Shown here: piece by piece, positions 8,776 through 16,461 of the stretch
Layout of the letters: every line of letters starts with the position of its first letter
Position numbering within the stretch: position 1 is the stretch's first letter
Origin: a virus
Strand: one strand, 5' to 3'
Length of the DNA stretch: 64,000 bases
Virus record (IMG/VR): IMGVR_UViG_3300029922_000005
Coordinates: 1-64,000 of that record
Notes under the pieces: generated by a model
Databases searched by the model: none
Seen by the model: the letters and a program-made list of their open reading frames with translations, nothing else
What the model was told of the DNA's origin: nothing
Program-made: the position numbers and the translations under genes

Positions 8776-9029
8776 ATAGAAATATAATTAAAATAGGATA
8801 TATGAGAATTAATATAGATACTATTTTATGCTATTATATTGGTAGAGGTGATAAAACTATTATAATTCAAAGATCACTAGATGATATAAATGATATTGAA
8901 ATAGATTTTGATAATAATATAGAATGTGAAAAATCATTAGCTGAATTAGATTCATTATTAGTTTTAAATGCTCATAATTATATAAGAAAATTAAAAATAG
9001 AAGAACTAAATGATAATAGAACGAGATAA
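8769..9029 (+). CDS. C-tagged protein, paralogue A
   Basis: An 86-residue protein (IIKIGYMRINIDTILCYY) ending YIRKLKIEELNDNRTR. It is paralogous to the following gene: same order of IKIG-x-x-RxxID, IIIQR/IVIER and a SLAELDSL/VLLELDKL helix. The pair overlaps by 20 nt, the downstream ATG lying within the tag coding region. Confidence 0.65.
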   Translation: MVNRNIIKIGYMRINIDTILCYYIGRGDKTIIIQRSLDDINDIEIDFDNNIECEKSLAELDSLLVLNAHNYIRKLKIEELNDNRTR

Positions 9030-9285
9030 AATTAAAATAGGTGATTATAGATTAAAAATTGATAGTATATTTGCATATTATCCTACTACAGTTGAAGAAA
9101 ATGATCGTTGGTTTATTGTAATTGAACGTGACGTACCAGATGGTATTACAGAATTAGAAGTCGAATTTGATACAGAAGAAGAAAGAGATAAAGTTTTATT
9201 AGAATTAGATAAATTATGTACTATTGATCCAATGAATTTAAGAAAAGAAAAATTAGAAGAAATAAATAAAAATGGAAAAATTTAA
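9010..9285 (+). CDS. C-tagged protein, paralogue B
   Basis: A 91-residue tandem paralogue of the 8769 gene (DKIKIGDYRLKIDSIFAYY, then VIERDVPDGITELEVEFD), ending LRKEKLEEINKNGKI. A tandem duplication followed by strong divergence is the simplest reading. Overlaps the next gene by 14 nt. Confidence 0.65.
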   Translation: MIIERDKIKIGDYRLKIDSIFAYYPTTVEENDRWFIVIERDVPDGITELEVEFDTEEERDKVLLELDKLCTIDPMNLRKEKLEEINKNGKI

Positions 9286-9520
9286 AATAATTAAACAAGT
9301 TCACACATATCAAAATAATATTACTAATTTTGTTGTATATAAAAAGAATTTTATTGGTTGGACTCCAGCAAATATTATTTACAATAATTTTAAATATCAA
9401 TATGATTCATTCTTTGAAGCTGAGATGTCAATATTTAATTATTTTGAAACTAAACATGGTGGTATAATAGATATTGATGTAAATATTTATACATACTCAC
9501 CGTATTCTTTACCAATATGA
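9272..9520 (+). CDS. Unknown 82-aa protein
   Basis: Starts within the previous tag coding region. Aromatic-rich and strand-rich (FVVYKKNFIGWTPANIIYNN), no tag of its own, no family recognised. Confidence 0.55.
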   Translation: MEKFKIIKQVHTYQNNITNFVVYKKNFIGWTPANIIYNNFKYQYDSFFEAEMSIFNYFETKHGGIIDIDVNIYTYSPYSLPI

Positions 9521-9564
9521 ATTAAAAAATAAATAATATTTTATATATAAAGATATAATTAAAA

Positions 9565-9855
9565 ATGAAAGATAATAGATTAGTAAGAACTGAGTTAGTT
9601 ACAAGAGAGATCGAAATTGATTTAACATATCATGAGATAAAAAAACTTATGATTGAAAAGTCTCCAACTGAAATTTTTGTTATGACATATAGTAGTTCCA
9701 AACCATGTATTCGTATTACTAAGCCAATATTAGATAGTGATAAAGAAATATGTGTTTGTTATGAATCATGTAAAGATAAAGATGAATATTTCCTTACATG
9801 GATAGGTTTTTATAATTTACTTGAAAAATATGGATTATCAAATATTAGATTTTAA
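9565..9855 (+). CDS. Unknown 96-aa protein
   Basis: Soluble protein starting MKDNRLVRTELVTREIEIDL, with two close cysteines (CVCYESCKDKDE) that may bind a metal. The helix YHEIKKLMIEKSP and strand IFVMTYSSSKPCIRI give an alpha/beta look. No known family. Confidence 0.55.
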   Translation: MKDNRLVRTELVTREIEIDLTYHEIKKLMIEKSPTEIFVMTYSSSKPCIRITKPILDSDKEICVCYESCKDKDEYFLTWIGFYNLLEKYGLSNIRF

Positions 9856-9885
9856 TATTTTATCAAATAAAAAAAATAAATTAAA

Positions 9886-10374
9886 ATGAAAATAAAAAAA
9901 GAAGATTATTATGAATATAAACAAAATAGATCATTATCATCATTTAAACATGCATTAATTGTTATTGGTGTAGCATTTTTAGCATTTATGGCATTCCAAT
10001 TTGGAACTAAAATTGGTCAAAATACAGAATTGAATTATTATTTAAATGTAATGAATCCTGTTGACCCAAATATTGAAGTTGGGCAAACTTGGATTTATAT
10101 TCTTAATAAAGATAATCCATTTGAAGATACAATTCAAATTAAGAAAAAAATTATAGGAATTAAAAATGATTATATTTTATATGTTCAAAGCAACTCTGAT
10201 AGTACAATAAATAGTAATGATACTATTAGTGAAAATGAATCTTATTTTATAATAGGATGTGAATTATTGAAATCAGATAGTACTAAATTTAATATTGAGT
10301 TTCCTATATTTAATGAAAATATACCTGAATATAAACCTGAATATGAATTCAAATTAAATTATATAAATAATTAA
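9886..10374 (+). CDS. Single-span membrane protein
   Basis: N-terminal basic stretch, one transmembrane helix at residues about 22-42 (ALIVIGVAFLAFMAFQFG), then about 120 extracytoplasmic residues in short strands. Topology N-in is implied by the positive residues before the helix. Two tiny membrane proteins follow, so this is a small envelope-protein cluster. Confidence 0.65.
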   Translation: MKIKKEDYYEYKQNRSLSSFKHALIVIGVAFLAFMAFQFGTKIGQNTELNYYLNVMNPVDPNIEVGQTWIYILNKDNPFEDTIQIKKKIIGIKNDYILYVQSNSDSTINSNDTISENESYFIIGCELLKSDSTKFNIEFPIFNENIPEYKPEYEFKLNYINN

Positions 10375-10378
10375 AAAT

Positions 10379-10540
10379 ATGAAAAAATTAGAATATATTA
10401 ATGTATTTATTCTGATAATATTATGTGGTATTTTAGGGTATCTAATATCTTATCCATTTGATCTCAAATTTCAAACTATAGTTATATCAGTATTATTTTT
10501 ATCATATTTAACTTTTTTTTTATATAAAAATAAAAAATAA
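10379..10540 (+). CDS. Two-span membrane microprotein
   Basis: A 53-residue frame beginning MKKLEYINVFILIILCGILG with a second hydrophobic segment at residues 33-49 and a KNKK end. It starts 5 nt after the preceding stop. Function unknown; consistent with small phage membrane proteins. Confidence 0.5.
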   Translation: MKKLEYINVFILIILCGILGYLISYPFDLKFQTIVISVLFLSYLTFFLYKNKK

Positions 10541-10557
10541 AGAAAAATTAAAAAATA

Positions 10558-10734
10558 ATGAGAATACTATTATATTTTATGTTGTTTATGCTAATGTCTC
10601 TAACTGGTTTATTTTGTTATTTAATATATTATCAGCCAAATGATAAATTACATATTGGATTATCAATAATAGCATTTTTTATATATTTAGGAATATTTAT
10701 ATATGTAGATGAAAAATCAAGAAAAATTAATTAA
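10558..10734 (+). CDS. Two-span membrane microprotein
   Basis: A 58-residue frame (MRILLYFMLFMLMSLTGLF) with hydrophobic segments at 3-25 and 33-50 and a charged DEKSRKIN tail. Same layout as the preceding 53-aa protein, perhaps a distant paralogue. Confidence 0.5.
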   Translation: MRILLYFMLFMLMSLTGLFCYLIYYQPNDKLHIGLSIIAFFIYLGIFIYVDEKSRKIN

Positions 10735-10748
10735 TTAAATGAATAAAA

Positions 10749-10988
10749 ATGAATAAAAATAATATTACAGTCAAAGTGGAGGGAGCAACTGCAATCGGCA
10801 AATCCGCTGTTACACTAGCAATAGTAAAAGCTCTTAAAGAATTTGGATTTGAAGTAGATTTAGAAGATACTGGACATAGAAATATTAATCATTTAGAGCA
10901 TTCCATGGAGCATGATATATCATTTTCTGAACGAATGAATACTATGAATAGTAATACTAAAGTGATAATAAAAGAAATAACAATTTAA
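10749..10988 (+). CDS. Short P-loop protein
   Basis: A 79-residue protein with a Walker A motif GATAIGKS near residue 10 after a VKVE strand, as in thymidylate-kinase-like or other small P-loop NTPases. It lacks the rest of a kinase (no Walker B, no lid), so it is either truncated or a minimal NTP-binding protein. Followed by a new gene 2 nt later. Confidence 0.6.
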   Translation: MNKNNITVKVEGATAIGKSAVTLAIVKALKEFGFEVDLEDTGHRNINHLEHSMEHDISFSERMNTMNSNTKVIIKEITI

Positions 10989-10990
10989 AT

Positions 10991-11293
10991 ATGAAAAGAT
11001 ATAGAAGATTAGAAGATATTTTAGTGTTTCATTGGACTGGTGATTTTTCAATTATTGATGAAATTAATAATGCAGTAAAATCATTTAATAAAGAACATCA
11101 AGATACTTTAAATGCAAGTAAAGATGTTGATAATGACGATAAAATTTTAATAATAACTCATAATGGAGAATATGGTACAATGAGTGAATCAGTTAAAATG
11201 AATGATTATATTATATTTGATGTAAATGAAATTGAAACATCATTAGGTGCATATTCTGAAGATTATTTAAATGATCATTTTATATTAATATAA
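10991..11293 (+). CDS. Unknown 100-aa protein
   Basis: Soluble alpha/beta protein, starting MKRYRRLEDILVFHWTGDFS; the middle has KILIITHNGEYGTM. Its last base is the first base of the next start codon. No family recognised. Confidence 0.55.
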   Translation: MKRYRRLEDILVFHWTGDFSIIDEINNAVKSFNKEHQDTLNASKDVDNDDKILIITHNGEYGTMSESVKMNDYIIFDVNEIETSLGAYSEDYLNDHFILI

Positions 11294-11469
11294 TGAAAAG
11301 AATAGAAGTCGAATTTAATGTTAAAATGATTATTGATGTTGAAGATAATCAGAATATAGAAACAGTTGTTAATACAATTGAAATTGGTGAATTTGATATA
11401 GATGAAGATGCCAATATTATAGCATGTAACATAACGAATAGAAATTATTCTAATTTTTTAAAAAAATGA
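11293..11469 (+). CDS. Unknown 58-aa acidic protein
   Basis: A 58-residue frame MKRIEVEFNVKMIIDVEDNQ, acidic, shares its end with the start of the phosphatase gene (ATGA overlap at 11466). The two-sided overlap supports it as a real gene. Function unknown. Confidence 0.5.
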   Translation: MKRIEVEFNVKMIIDVEDNQNIETVVNTIEIGEFDIDEDANIIACNITNRNYSNFLKK

Positions 11470-12167
11470 AAATTTTAAACATAGGGGATATTCACGGATT
11501 TGATTCATGGAAAAAATTTGTAGATGATATTTCTCAATATGATAAAATAATATTTGTAGGAGATTATGTTGATGAATATCATCTAAGTAATATTACAATA
11601 TTAAATAATTTATTAGATATCATTGAATTTAAGAAAAAATATCCAGATAAAGTTATTTTATTATTAGGTAATCATGATTATCAATATGCTATACGACCAC
11701 CTAGTATGAATATTTTAGGACATTGCTCTGGATATAGAGCAGAAATGCATTTTGATTTATATGAAATATTTCATAATAATTTAAAATTATTTCAATTATC
11801 TTATCAATACGAAAATTATATTTGGACCCATGCAGGAATTCATCGTGGATGGTATGACCATTTTTTAATAGAATTTAAAAAAGTTTCTGATTTTGAAGGT
11901 ACTATATCAGATAAATTAAATTTAGCATTTGAATTTGAGTTAGAATGCTTACTTGATTGCGGATATGTACGTGGTGGATATAATAAAGTTAGCGGTCCAT
12001 TGTGGGCTGATAAAACTGAATCATGGACTAAACCATTAAAGAATTGTCATCAAATTTGCGGTCATACCCACACAGATAAAATAGTTCATCATGAAATACC
12101 AAATATAAATTCATCTGTTACATATATTGACTCCTTGCCAGAATATTGTTACATTTTAAATATATAA
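11466..12167 (+). CDS. PP2A-like metallophosphatase
   Basis: A 233-residue calcineurin-like phosphoesterase. Motifs appear in order: GDIHG (residues 7-11), GDYVDEY (about 33), GNHD (about 68), THAGIH and CGHTHTDK. These supply the two-metal site. The GDIHG/GDYVD pair groups it with bacterial and phage Ser/Thr protein phosphatases (phage lambda type); diadenosine tetraphosphatases share this pattern, so the substrate could be a phosphoprotein or a dinucleotide. Confidence 0.82.
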   Translation: MKILNIGDIHGFDSWKKFVDDISQYDKIIFVGDYVDEYHLSNITILNNLLDIIEFKKKYPDKVILLLGNHDYQYAIRPPSMNILGHCSGYRAEMHFDLYEIFHNNLKLFQLSYQYENYIWTHAGIHRGWYDHFLIEFKKVSDFEGTISDKLNLAFEFELECLLDCGYVRGGYNKVSGPLWADKTESWTKPLKNCHQICGHTHTDKIVHHEIPNINSSVTYIDSLPEYCYILNI

Positions 12168-12170
12168 ATT

Positions 12171-12392
12171 ATGAAAATTAAAATATTTAATTACTATTTC
12201 GGTACCAGACTTGCATATGCTGATACTATTACTAAACTTGAGTATGAATTGAATCATTGGATAGAATATGATAAACCTGAAATTAAACAATTCACACAAT
12301 CAAATACTAAAGAATATTTAATATATACCTTTTTATATTACGAAAAAAAAGAATTAAGAAAAACAAAACTTGAAAAAATTAATGAATTATGA
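12171..12392 (+). CDS. Small C-tagged protein
   Basis: A 73-residue protein, MKIKIFNYYFGTRLAYADTI, ending KKELRKTKLEKINEL, a clear basic C-tag. The next gene starts inside the tag codons (4-nt overlap at 12389). Function unknown. Confidence 0.6.
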   Translation: MKIKIFNYYFGTRLAYADTITKLEYELNHWIEYDKPEIKQFTQSNTKEYLIYTFLYYEKKELRKTKLEKINEL

Positions 12393-12607
12393 AAACAGAT
12401 AAATTAAAAAATAGATTACTTGAGTTTTATATATTAGGATTCAAAAATGAAATAGATTTTTGTGATGTACCAAATAAAGAAAATCTAAAAAAATCATATT
12501 TATTAGGAAAAAAACATTCAGATGCAGGCGATACATTTGAATCTACTGAATATTTGAACGACGATATCATTGAATATTTAATAGAAAAAGAGGAATTAAA
12601 TTATTGA
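12389..12607 (+). CDS. Unknown 72-aa protein
   Basis: Starts in the stop of the previous gene. Short helical acidic protein, last gene before the RNA locus at 12.6-13.2 kb. It lacks the tag. No family recognised. Confidence 0.55.
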   Translation: MKTDKLKNRLLEFYILGFKNEIDFCDVPNKENLKKSYLLGKKHSDAGDTFESTEYLNDDIIEYLIEKEELNY

Positions 12608-12629
12608 GGATGAATAAATTATAAATAAT

Positions 12630-12653
12630 ATTTGCAATTTGCAAATTGCAAAT
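12630..12653. repeat. Perfect 24-bp palindrome
   Basis: A perfect inverted repeat with no spacer, centred on the GC at 12641/12642, composed of TTTGCAA-type units (three overlapping TTGCAA cores). It sits just after the last gene and about 70 nt before a structured RNA. It could be a dimeric regulator's operator, or a transcript-end hairpin since an A/T run follows. Which one is not decidable by eye. Confidence 0.6.
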
Positions 12654-12722
12654 TTAAAAATTTTATATATAGTTTATGATTGTGAGTTATTAATTTAACT
12701 ATCAATTAATTAAGTTAGAGAA

Positions 12723-12850
12723 GCTTAACGATTTATTATTTACGTAAAAAATGATACTGATTGTGCTATAGTTTAATAGTGCTAAATGGATAAGGAATAA
12801 CCAATTCCCCCATTTTAGGTGACTTTTTTTAATTCAGTAAGACGATTAAG
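12723..12850 (+). ncRNA. Putative structured RNA
   Basis: A long-range helix (CTTAACG near 12724 with CGATTAAG near 12843) encloses nested hairpins: AAATGG/CCATTT around an inner GGAAT/ATTCC stem, and just outside it GTTTTTTT/AAAAAAAC at 12852-12873. No protein frame fits. It precedes three tRNA-like genes. Class unknown; the strand is assumed from the neighbouring RNA genes. Confidence 0.4.
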
Positions 12851-12912
12851 TTGTTTTTTTCAAAGTAAAAAAACATTGGTTACATCTATTCATTGTATTC
12901 TCAGGTGGAGAT

Positions 12913-13010
12913 AGCTAGGTGGCGGAAAGGTTAGACGTTTGGGTAAAAGTCCCATTAGTGAGGTAGCTCAAAGATTATTTCTTATATAGGTTCGAGTCCT
13001 ATCCTAACTA
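12913..13010 (+). tRNA. tRNA-Leu-like gene, odd anticodon loop
   Basis: Class II layout: 7-bp acceptor helix 12913-12919/13003-13009 with one C-A mismatch, T8-G9, a Leu-like D arm (GCG, loop GAAAGGTTAGA, CGT), and a canonical T arm ATAGG-TTCGAGT-CCTAT. Variable region has two hairpins (TGAG/CTCA and AAGA/TCTT) rather than one. Anticodon stem TGGG/CCCA closes loop TAAAAGT, which lacks the near-universal U33. CCA is not encoded. May be a decayed tRNA or one that does not decode. Confidence 0.55.
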
Positions 13011-13020
13011 CATTTAAAAA

Positions 13021-13081
13021 TGAAAAGACGGATCTAAGCCAAAAAAGCATTAGTATGTGGGTTCAACTCCCACATTTTCAC
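13021..13081 (+). tRNA. Truncated tRNA-like RNA
   Basis: A 6-bp acceptor helix (TGAAAA/TTTTCA plus one mismatch) and a canonical T arm GTGGG-TTCAACT-CCCAC, but only 29 nt between them instead of about 41, so one arm is missing. The remaining hairpin is CTAA/TTAG closing the 12-nt loop GCCAAAAAAGCA. The same loop, except the last base, occurs in the next tRNA-like gene although the rest of the two sequences differs. Confidence 0.5.
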
Positions 13082-13097
13082 TAAATAATATTAATTA

Positions 13098-13190
13098 AAG
13101 AAAGTAAGTCAAAAGGTCAGACTAGTAAAGCCAAAAAAGCGTTTATATAAAAAATATTCATTTATGTTGGTTCGAATCCAACCTTTCTTT
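13098..13190 (+). tRNA. Class II tRNA-like gene, 12-nt anticodon loop
   Basis: Nearly everything is canonical: 7-bp acceptor AAGAAAG/CTTTCTT, 4-bp D stem AGTC/GACT with a GG-bearing loop, 5-bp anticodon stem GTAAA/TTTAT, variable arm ATAAA/TTTAT, and T arm GTTGG-TTCGAAT-CCAAC. The anticodon loop, however, is GCCAAAAAAGCG, 12 nt instead of 7, with an inner GC/GC pair possible. No CCA is encoded, so it would need the CCA enzyme. A decoding role is doubtful; a decoy or regulatory role is inference. Confidence 0.62.
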
Positions 13191-13314
13191 CAAAAATTTA
13201 AAAATATGAAATCACATACTCAAAAAAATAATTTTTTATTTAACTGAAAAGTTTGTGATGATGAAAAAACTTTTTTTGAATTTTTGAAATAATAATAAAA
13301 TATTGAATTTTTTA

Positions 13315-13346
13315 TTTGGTTAATCCATAATATAGTTGTATCTTTG
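13315..13346 (+). promoter_or_regulatory. Bacteroidetes-type promoter
   Basis: TTTG at 13315-13318 and TATCTTTG at 13339-13346, spaced exactly 20 nt. Initiation a few bases later would place ATG 13379 about 27 nt into the transcript, which is why I prefer that start over ATG 13358 for the next gene. Confidence 0.8.
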
Positions 13347-13378
13347 TAAGCTATATTATGGATTTATTAATTTATATT

Positions 13379-13615
13379 ATGAAACAAGGGGATAAAGTAG
13401 TTTGTATATGTAACACAAGAGGAGCCTTTATGGGGAGTCCAAGATTATATGTAGGTAAAACATATACAGTAAAAGATTATCATATGGTAGGATTTTCTGC
13501 AAATTTTATATGTCTTGATGAGCATCCACAATATTCATATACAGAAAAAGATTTTATAACTCAATCTGAAAATAGAAAAAATAAGTTAAATAAAATAAAT
13601 AAATGTATAATATGA
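13379..13615 (+). CDS. Small C-tagged protein, SH3-like look
   Basis: From ATG 13379 the protein begins MKQGDKVVCICNTRG, matching the MKIGDKV start of the gene at 338. An in-frame ATG at 13358 would leave a 6-nt leader after the promoter. It ends ENRKNKLNKINKCII, the basic C-tag. Probably a small beta-barrel protein of the modular set; function unknown. Its end overlaps the next gene by 13 nt. Confidence 0.68.
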   Translation: MKQGDKVVCICNTRGAFMGSPRLYVGKTYTVKDYHMVGFSANFICLDEHPQYSYTEKDFITQSENRKNKLNKINKCII

Positions 13616-13800
13616 AAAAATTTAATTTAGATAGGGAGCATGGTATTTTTTGTGGAGTGTGTGCTGGATTGTCAAATTATTTTGATATTGATAAATTATT
13701 AATAAGAGTATTATTTTTGATATTTTTTAGTTATAGTTTATTACCATATCTTATAATTGCATTAGTCAAATCAAATAATGATACTGATGAACAAACATAA
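13603..13800 (+). CDS. PspC-domain membrane protein
   Basis: A 65-residue protein matching the PspC domain: a charged start (KFNLDREHGIFCGVCAGLSN), YFDIDKLLIRVLF and then a membrane helix (LFLIFFSYSLLPYLIIALV). In bacteria PspC-type proteins sense envelope stress and control the phage-shock response; stand-alone versions also occur. A phage copy could damp that response. Start at 13603 or ATG 13612. Confidence 0.78.
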   Translation: MYNMKKFNLDREHGIFCGVCAGLSNYFDIDKLLIRVLFLIFFSYSLLPYLIIALVKSNNDTDEQT

Positions 13801-14185
13801 AAATAAAAAAGTTTCATTCGATTTTGATAGTACATTATCAAAAACTAATATTCAGGATTATGCAAAATTATTGATCGAAAAAGGAATAGAAGTTCATATT
13901 GTAACTGATAGATTTGAAAATACAACTAAATGCGCATACACAAATGATTATTTGTTTGAAGTAGTTGAAAAATTAGGAATTAATAAAAATAATATTCATT
14001 TCCTTAATATGACAGATAAACATAAATTTTTTTTAGATAATTCAGATTTTATTTGGCATCTTGATGATGATGATATTGCTATGAGTTTTATTAATGCGGA
14101 AACAAATGTTATATGTATATTAAATGATAAAATGATAGATTGGAAAGTTAACTGCAATAATTTATTACAAAAATATATAAAATGA
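13778..14185 (+). CDS. HAD-like phosphatase
   Basis: A 135-residue protein with HAD motif I as VSFDFDSTLS (nucleophile and acid Asp in DFDST), motif II region VHIVTDRFENT, and a late WHLDDDDIAMSF acidic motif. Domain size is at the lower end for the family, with a minimal cap. The substrate is unknown. It overlaps the PspC gene by 23 nt; ATG 13787 is an alternative start. Confidence 0.7.
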   Translation: MILMNKHKNKKVSFDFDSTLSKTNIQDYAKLLIEKGIEVHIVTDRFENTTKCAYTNDYLFEVVEKLGINKNNIHFLNMTDKHKFFLDNSDFIWHLDDDDIAMSFINAETNVICILNDKMIDWKVNCNNLLQKYIK

Positions 14186-14397
14186 AAAAAGGTAAAAAAT
14201 TAAAAATATTCTTATGTTTTTTCGTGATATTATTAATGTCATTTTATTTAATTGATCTTGTATCATATTATTTAATAGGCGCTGAAATTAATATTAAGTA
14301 TTTTATATTTGATACAATTGCTATAATATATTGGATTTATCTTTTGAAAAATACTATTAAAAATAAAAACAAAAAAAGTGAAACAATAACTAAATAA
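14182..14397 (+). CDS. Two-span membrane protein
   Basis: A 71-residue protein: basic start, hydrophobic stretches at about 8-31 and 41-58, Lys/Asn-rich tail. Overlaps the HAD gene stop by 4 nt. Function unknown. Confidence 0.6.
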   Translation: MKKGKKLKIFLCFFVILLMSFYLIDLVSYYLIGAEINIKYFIFDTIAIIYWIYLLKNTIKNKNKKSETITK

Positions 14398-14434
14398 AAA
14401 TATAAACCAAATAAAAAATTAAACATAAATAAAT

Positions 14435-14755
14435 ATGGAAACTAAATTATCAAAGGAAGAATTGCAAGAGCAATTGAATATAATTGAAGAAAAAGAAAAA
14501 GAATTGAAAGAAGAAATTTTTTATCAAGATTATTCTGATCTTACATTTTTTCAATTATGGAAAAATCATAACGATTGGAAAAGAATTATTATATTTGATA
14601 TTATTTATAGTATTATAATTGCTGCATTATGTTATCATACAATATTATTACCAGTAATATTTATTCCTACTGCAATTCTTTTTTTAGCTTCTTTATCAAC
14701 TGCATTAGACGTTAAGATGAAAATTAATAGCATTAAAAAGAAAAGAACAAATTAA
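14435..14755 (+). CDS. Coiled coil plus two-span membrane protein
   Basis: Residues 1-45 are a Glu/Lys coiled coil (EELQEQLNIIEEKEKELKEE), then two hydrophobic helices at about 47-70 and 72-92 and a basic end KKKRTN. Form suggests an oligomeric inner-membrane protein. No family recognised. Confidence 0.62.
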   Translation: METKLSKEELQEQLNIIEEKEKELKEEIFYQDYSDLTFFQLWKNHNDWKRIIIFDIIYSIIIAALCYHTILLPVIFIPTAILFLASLSTALDVKMKINSIKKKRTN

Positions 14756-14834
14756 AATTTAATATGAATGAAATAGAAATATATGATTATAAATTTCTAA
14801 TAGTAATTAATATTATATAATATAAAATTAAATT

Positions 14835-15233
14835 ATGGAATCAGATTCAAAATGTCCAAAATGTGGTTCATATAGATTCTACGATGGTACTAAATGTACA
14901 AATTGTGGATATAAGAATGATAATCCTGATGATGATATAATTATATGTCCTGGATTTTTTAAATATGATAAATTAAATATGATAAATATGGTGTGGGGAG
15001 TTGATAGTGGAAGTATAGATGATAAAATTTTAAAGCCATTAGGATTAGTTTGTGATGGAGGTGGATCATTTAAAAATAATGAGCTTAGTTATCATGTTAC
15101 AAATATTAATAGTAATAAAAATAAAATTGATATTTATCTTACTAAAAAAGAATTTAATAATATTGAAAATTATATGAAAAAATATAATAAAGAAATTAGA
15201 TTAAAAAAATTAAAAATATTAAATTTAAAATAA
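14835..15233 (+). CDS. Zinc-ribbon C-tagged protein
   Basis: N-terminal zinc ribbon CPKCGSYRFYDGTKCTNCGY (two CxxC pairs), an acidic linker, then an unknown 90-residue domain (VWGVDSGSIDDKILKPLGLV), ending EIRLKKLKILNLK, a variant of the basic C-tag. The ribbon is likely structural or nucleic-acid-binding. Confidence 0.65.
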   Translation: MESDSKCPKCGSYRFYDGTKCTNCGYKNDNPDDDIIICPGFFKYDKLNMINMVWGVDSGSIDDKILKPLGLVCDGGGSFKNNELSYHVTNINSNKNKIDIYLTKKEFNNIENYMKKYNKEIRLKKLKILNLK

Positions 15234-15235
15234 AA

Positions 15236-15403
15236 ATGGAAAAAGCAACTTATTGTATAGGAGTAAATGAAGTAGGAATTAATTCATATGTAGAACATGA
15301 AATTCCTGAAAACGATGTAGATGAATCAACAGTGTTAACGCCTGATGTTGATATTAATGAATCTTATAATGAAACAGATGGATTAATTAATGATGTAAAA
15401 TAA
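15236..15403 (+). CDS. Unknown acidic 55-aa protein
   Basis: A 55-residue frame MEKATYCIGVNEVGINSYVE, very acidic C-terminal half. It begins 2 nt after the previous stop and fills an otherwise gene-free gap. No family recognised. Confidence 0.45.
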   Translation: MEKATYCIGVNEVGINSYVEHEIPENDVDESTVLTPDVDINESYNETDGLINDVK

Positions 15404-15414
15404 AATTATAGAAT

Positions 15415-15828
15415 ATGAATATGAAAAAAATTATAATTCTTCTTATACTTGGATTTGGAATATTTTCAAATTCATATTCTATTGATAAATATTCTATTGA
15501 TAGCGTAAAAATAAGAGTAAATAATGTAAAATATGAAAATTGTTATACTCTATATGAATGGCAATCTTGGCAAAAAGTCAATGGTCAATTGTATATAGAT
15601 AAAGATAATAAAAGAATAACTTTAGCATTAAATATGCCTAAAGTATACATTTATATGAATGAAAAACTTGAAAGATATAGTAATAATATAAATTTTGATT
15701 GTTTTTATACGAATGATGTTTATACGCTATCTATTTATATGTATAATAATGATACATATTTTTATATTTTAGATGACTTTAATCAAATTGAAATAATTTA
15801 TAAATTAAATAAAAAATGGAAGAATTAA
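15415..15828 (+). CDS. Predicted secreted protein
   Basis: Cleavable-type signal peptide MKKIIILLILGFGIFSNSYS (from ATG 15421; ATG 15415 adds two residues). The mature 115 residues are strand-rich with many Asn/Tyr. No lipobox, so likely periplasmic. It overlaps the next gene by 13 nt. Function unknown. Confidence 0.65.
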   Translation: MNMKKIIILLILGFGIFSNSYSIDKYSIDSVKIRVNNVKYENCYTLYEWQSWQKVNGQLYIDKDNKRITLALNMPKVYIYMNEKLERYSNNINFDCFYTNDVYTLSIYMYNNDTYFYILDDFNQIEIIYKLNKKWKN

Positions 15829-16244
15829 AACAAGGCACAAGAGTAAAATATCATGAGCAATTACTTATTGGAACAGGTAAAATTGTTGGAGTGGTAACAA
15901 ATGATATGCCTTTAACTGGTAGATTATATATAGTTGAACCAGATGAAAAAGTAATTAGTGAAATTTATCATTATTCAAATATCGCAGTATTCGAAAGTAA
16001 TTTAGAAGTTATAGATGAAATAAAAATAAAAAAAGCATTTTTATCATTTGAAGATAACTTAAACATTAAAGATCTTGAAATAGAAGATGGAAACCAATTT
16101 AAATGCTTTCATATTGATTTAACTGAAGGTGAAGATAATGGTATGTATATCAAACTTTGTTCTTGGGATGAAAATTTAGAGCATAAAAATTTTGATCAAT
16201 TTATAGGCAAAAAAGTTAAAATAACTATTGAAGAAATAAATTAA
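15816..16244 (+). CDS. Unknown 142-aa beta-rich protein
   Basis: Starts inside the previous gene. N-terminal half reads like a small beta barrel (LKQGTRVKYHEQLLIGTGKI); the C-terminal half has FKCFHIDLTEGEDNGMYIKL. Soluble, no motif of known function. Confidence 0.6.
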   Translation: MEELKQGTRVKYHEQLLIGTGKIVGVVTNDMPLTGRLYIVEPDEKVISEIYHYSNIAVFESNLEVIDEIKIKKAFLSFEDNLNIKDLEIEDGNQFKCFHIDLTEGEDNGMYIKLCSWDENLEHKNFDQFIGKKVKITIEEIN

Positions 16245-16247
16245 ATT

Positions 16248-16460
16248 ATGAAAAAATTTTTAATGTCATATTTTGCAATTATTTGGGAAGTCAAATATAG
16301 TATATTGACTACATGGTTGTTTTTCTTTTTATTAGCAACGTGCAGTAAATCACCTTTTAGTTTTTTACATTTAGCGATTTCATCATTTTGTTTTGTATTA
16401 GGAATTATTTCATTTATAATTTTATTTATAACTTTATTATCAAATCATAGATATAAATAA
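16248..16460 (+). CDS. Two-span membrane protein
   Basis: A 70-residue protein with hydrophobic segments at about 17-33 and 40-64, ending SNHRYK. Three bases after the previous stop. Function unknown. Confidence 0.55.
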   Translation: MKKFLMSYFAIIWEVKYSILTTWLFFFLLATCSKSPFSFLHLAISSFCFVLGIISFIILFITLLSNHRYK

Positions 16461-16461
16461 T

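Noticed and set aside
12913-13190. Ordinary tRNA-Leu/Phe genes
   Set aside because: Anticodon loops lack U33 or have 12 nt, so no normal isotype can be assigned.
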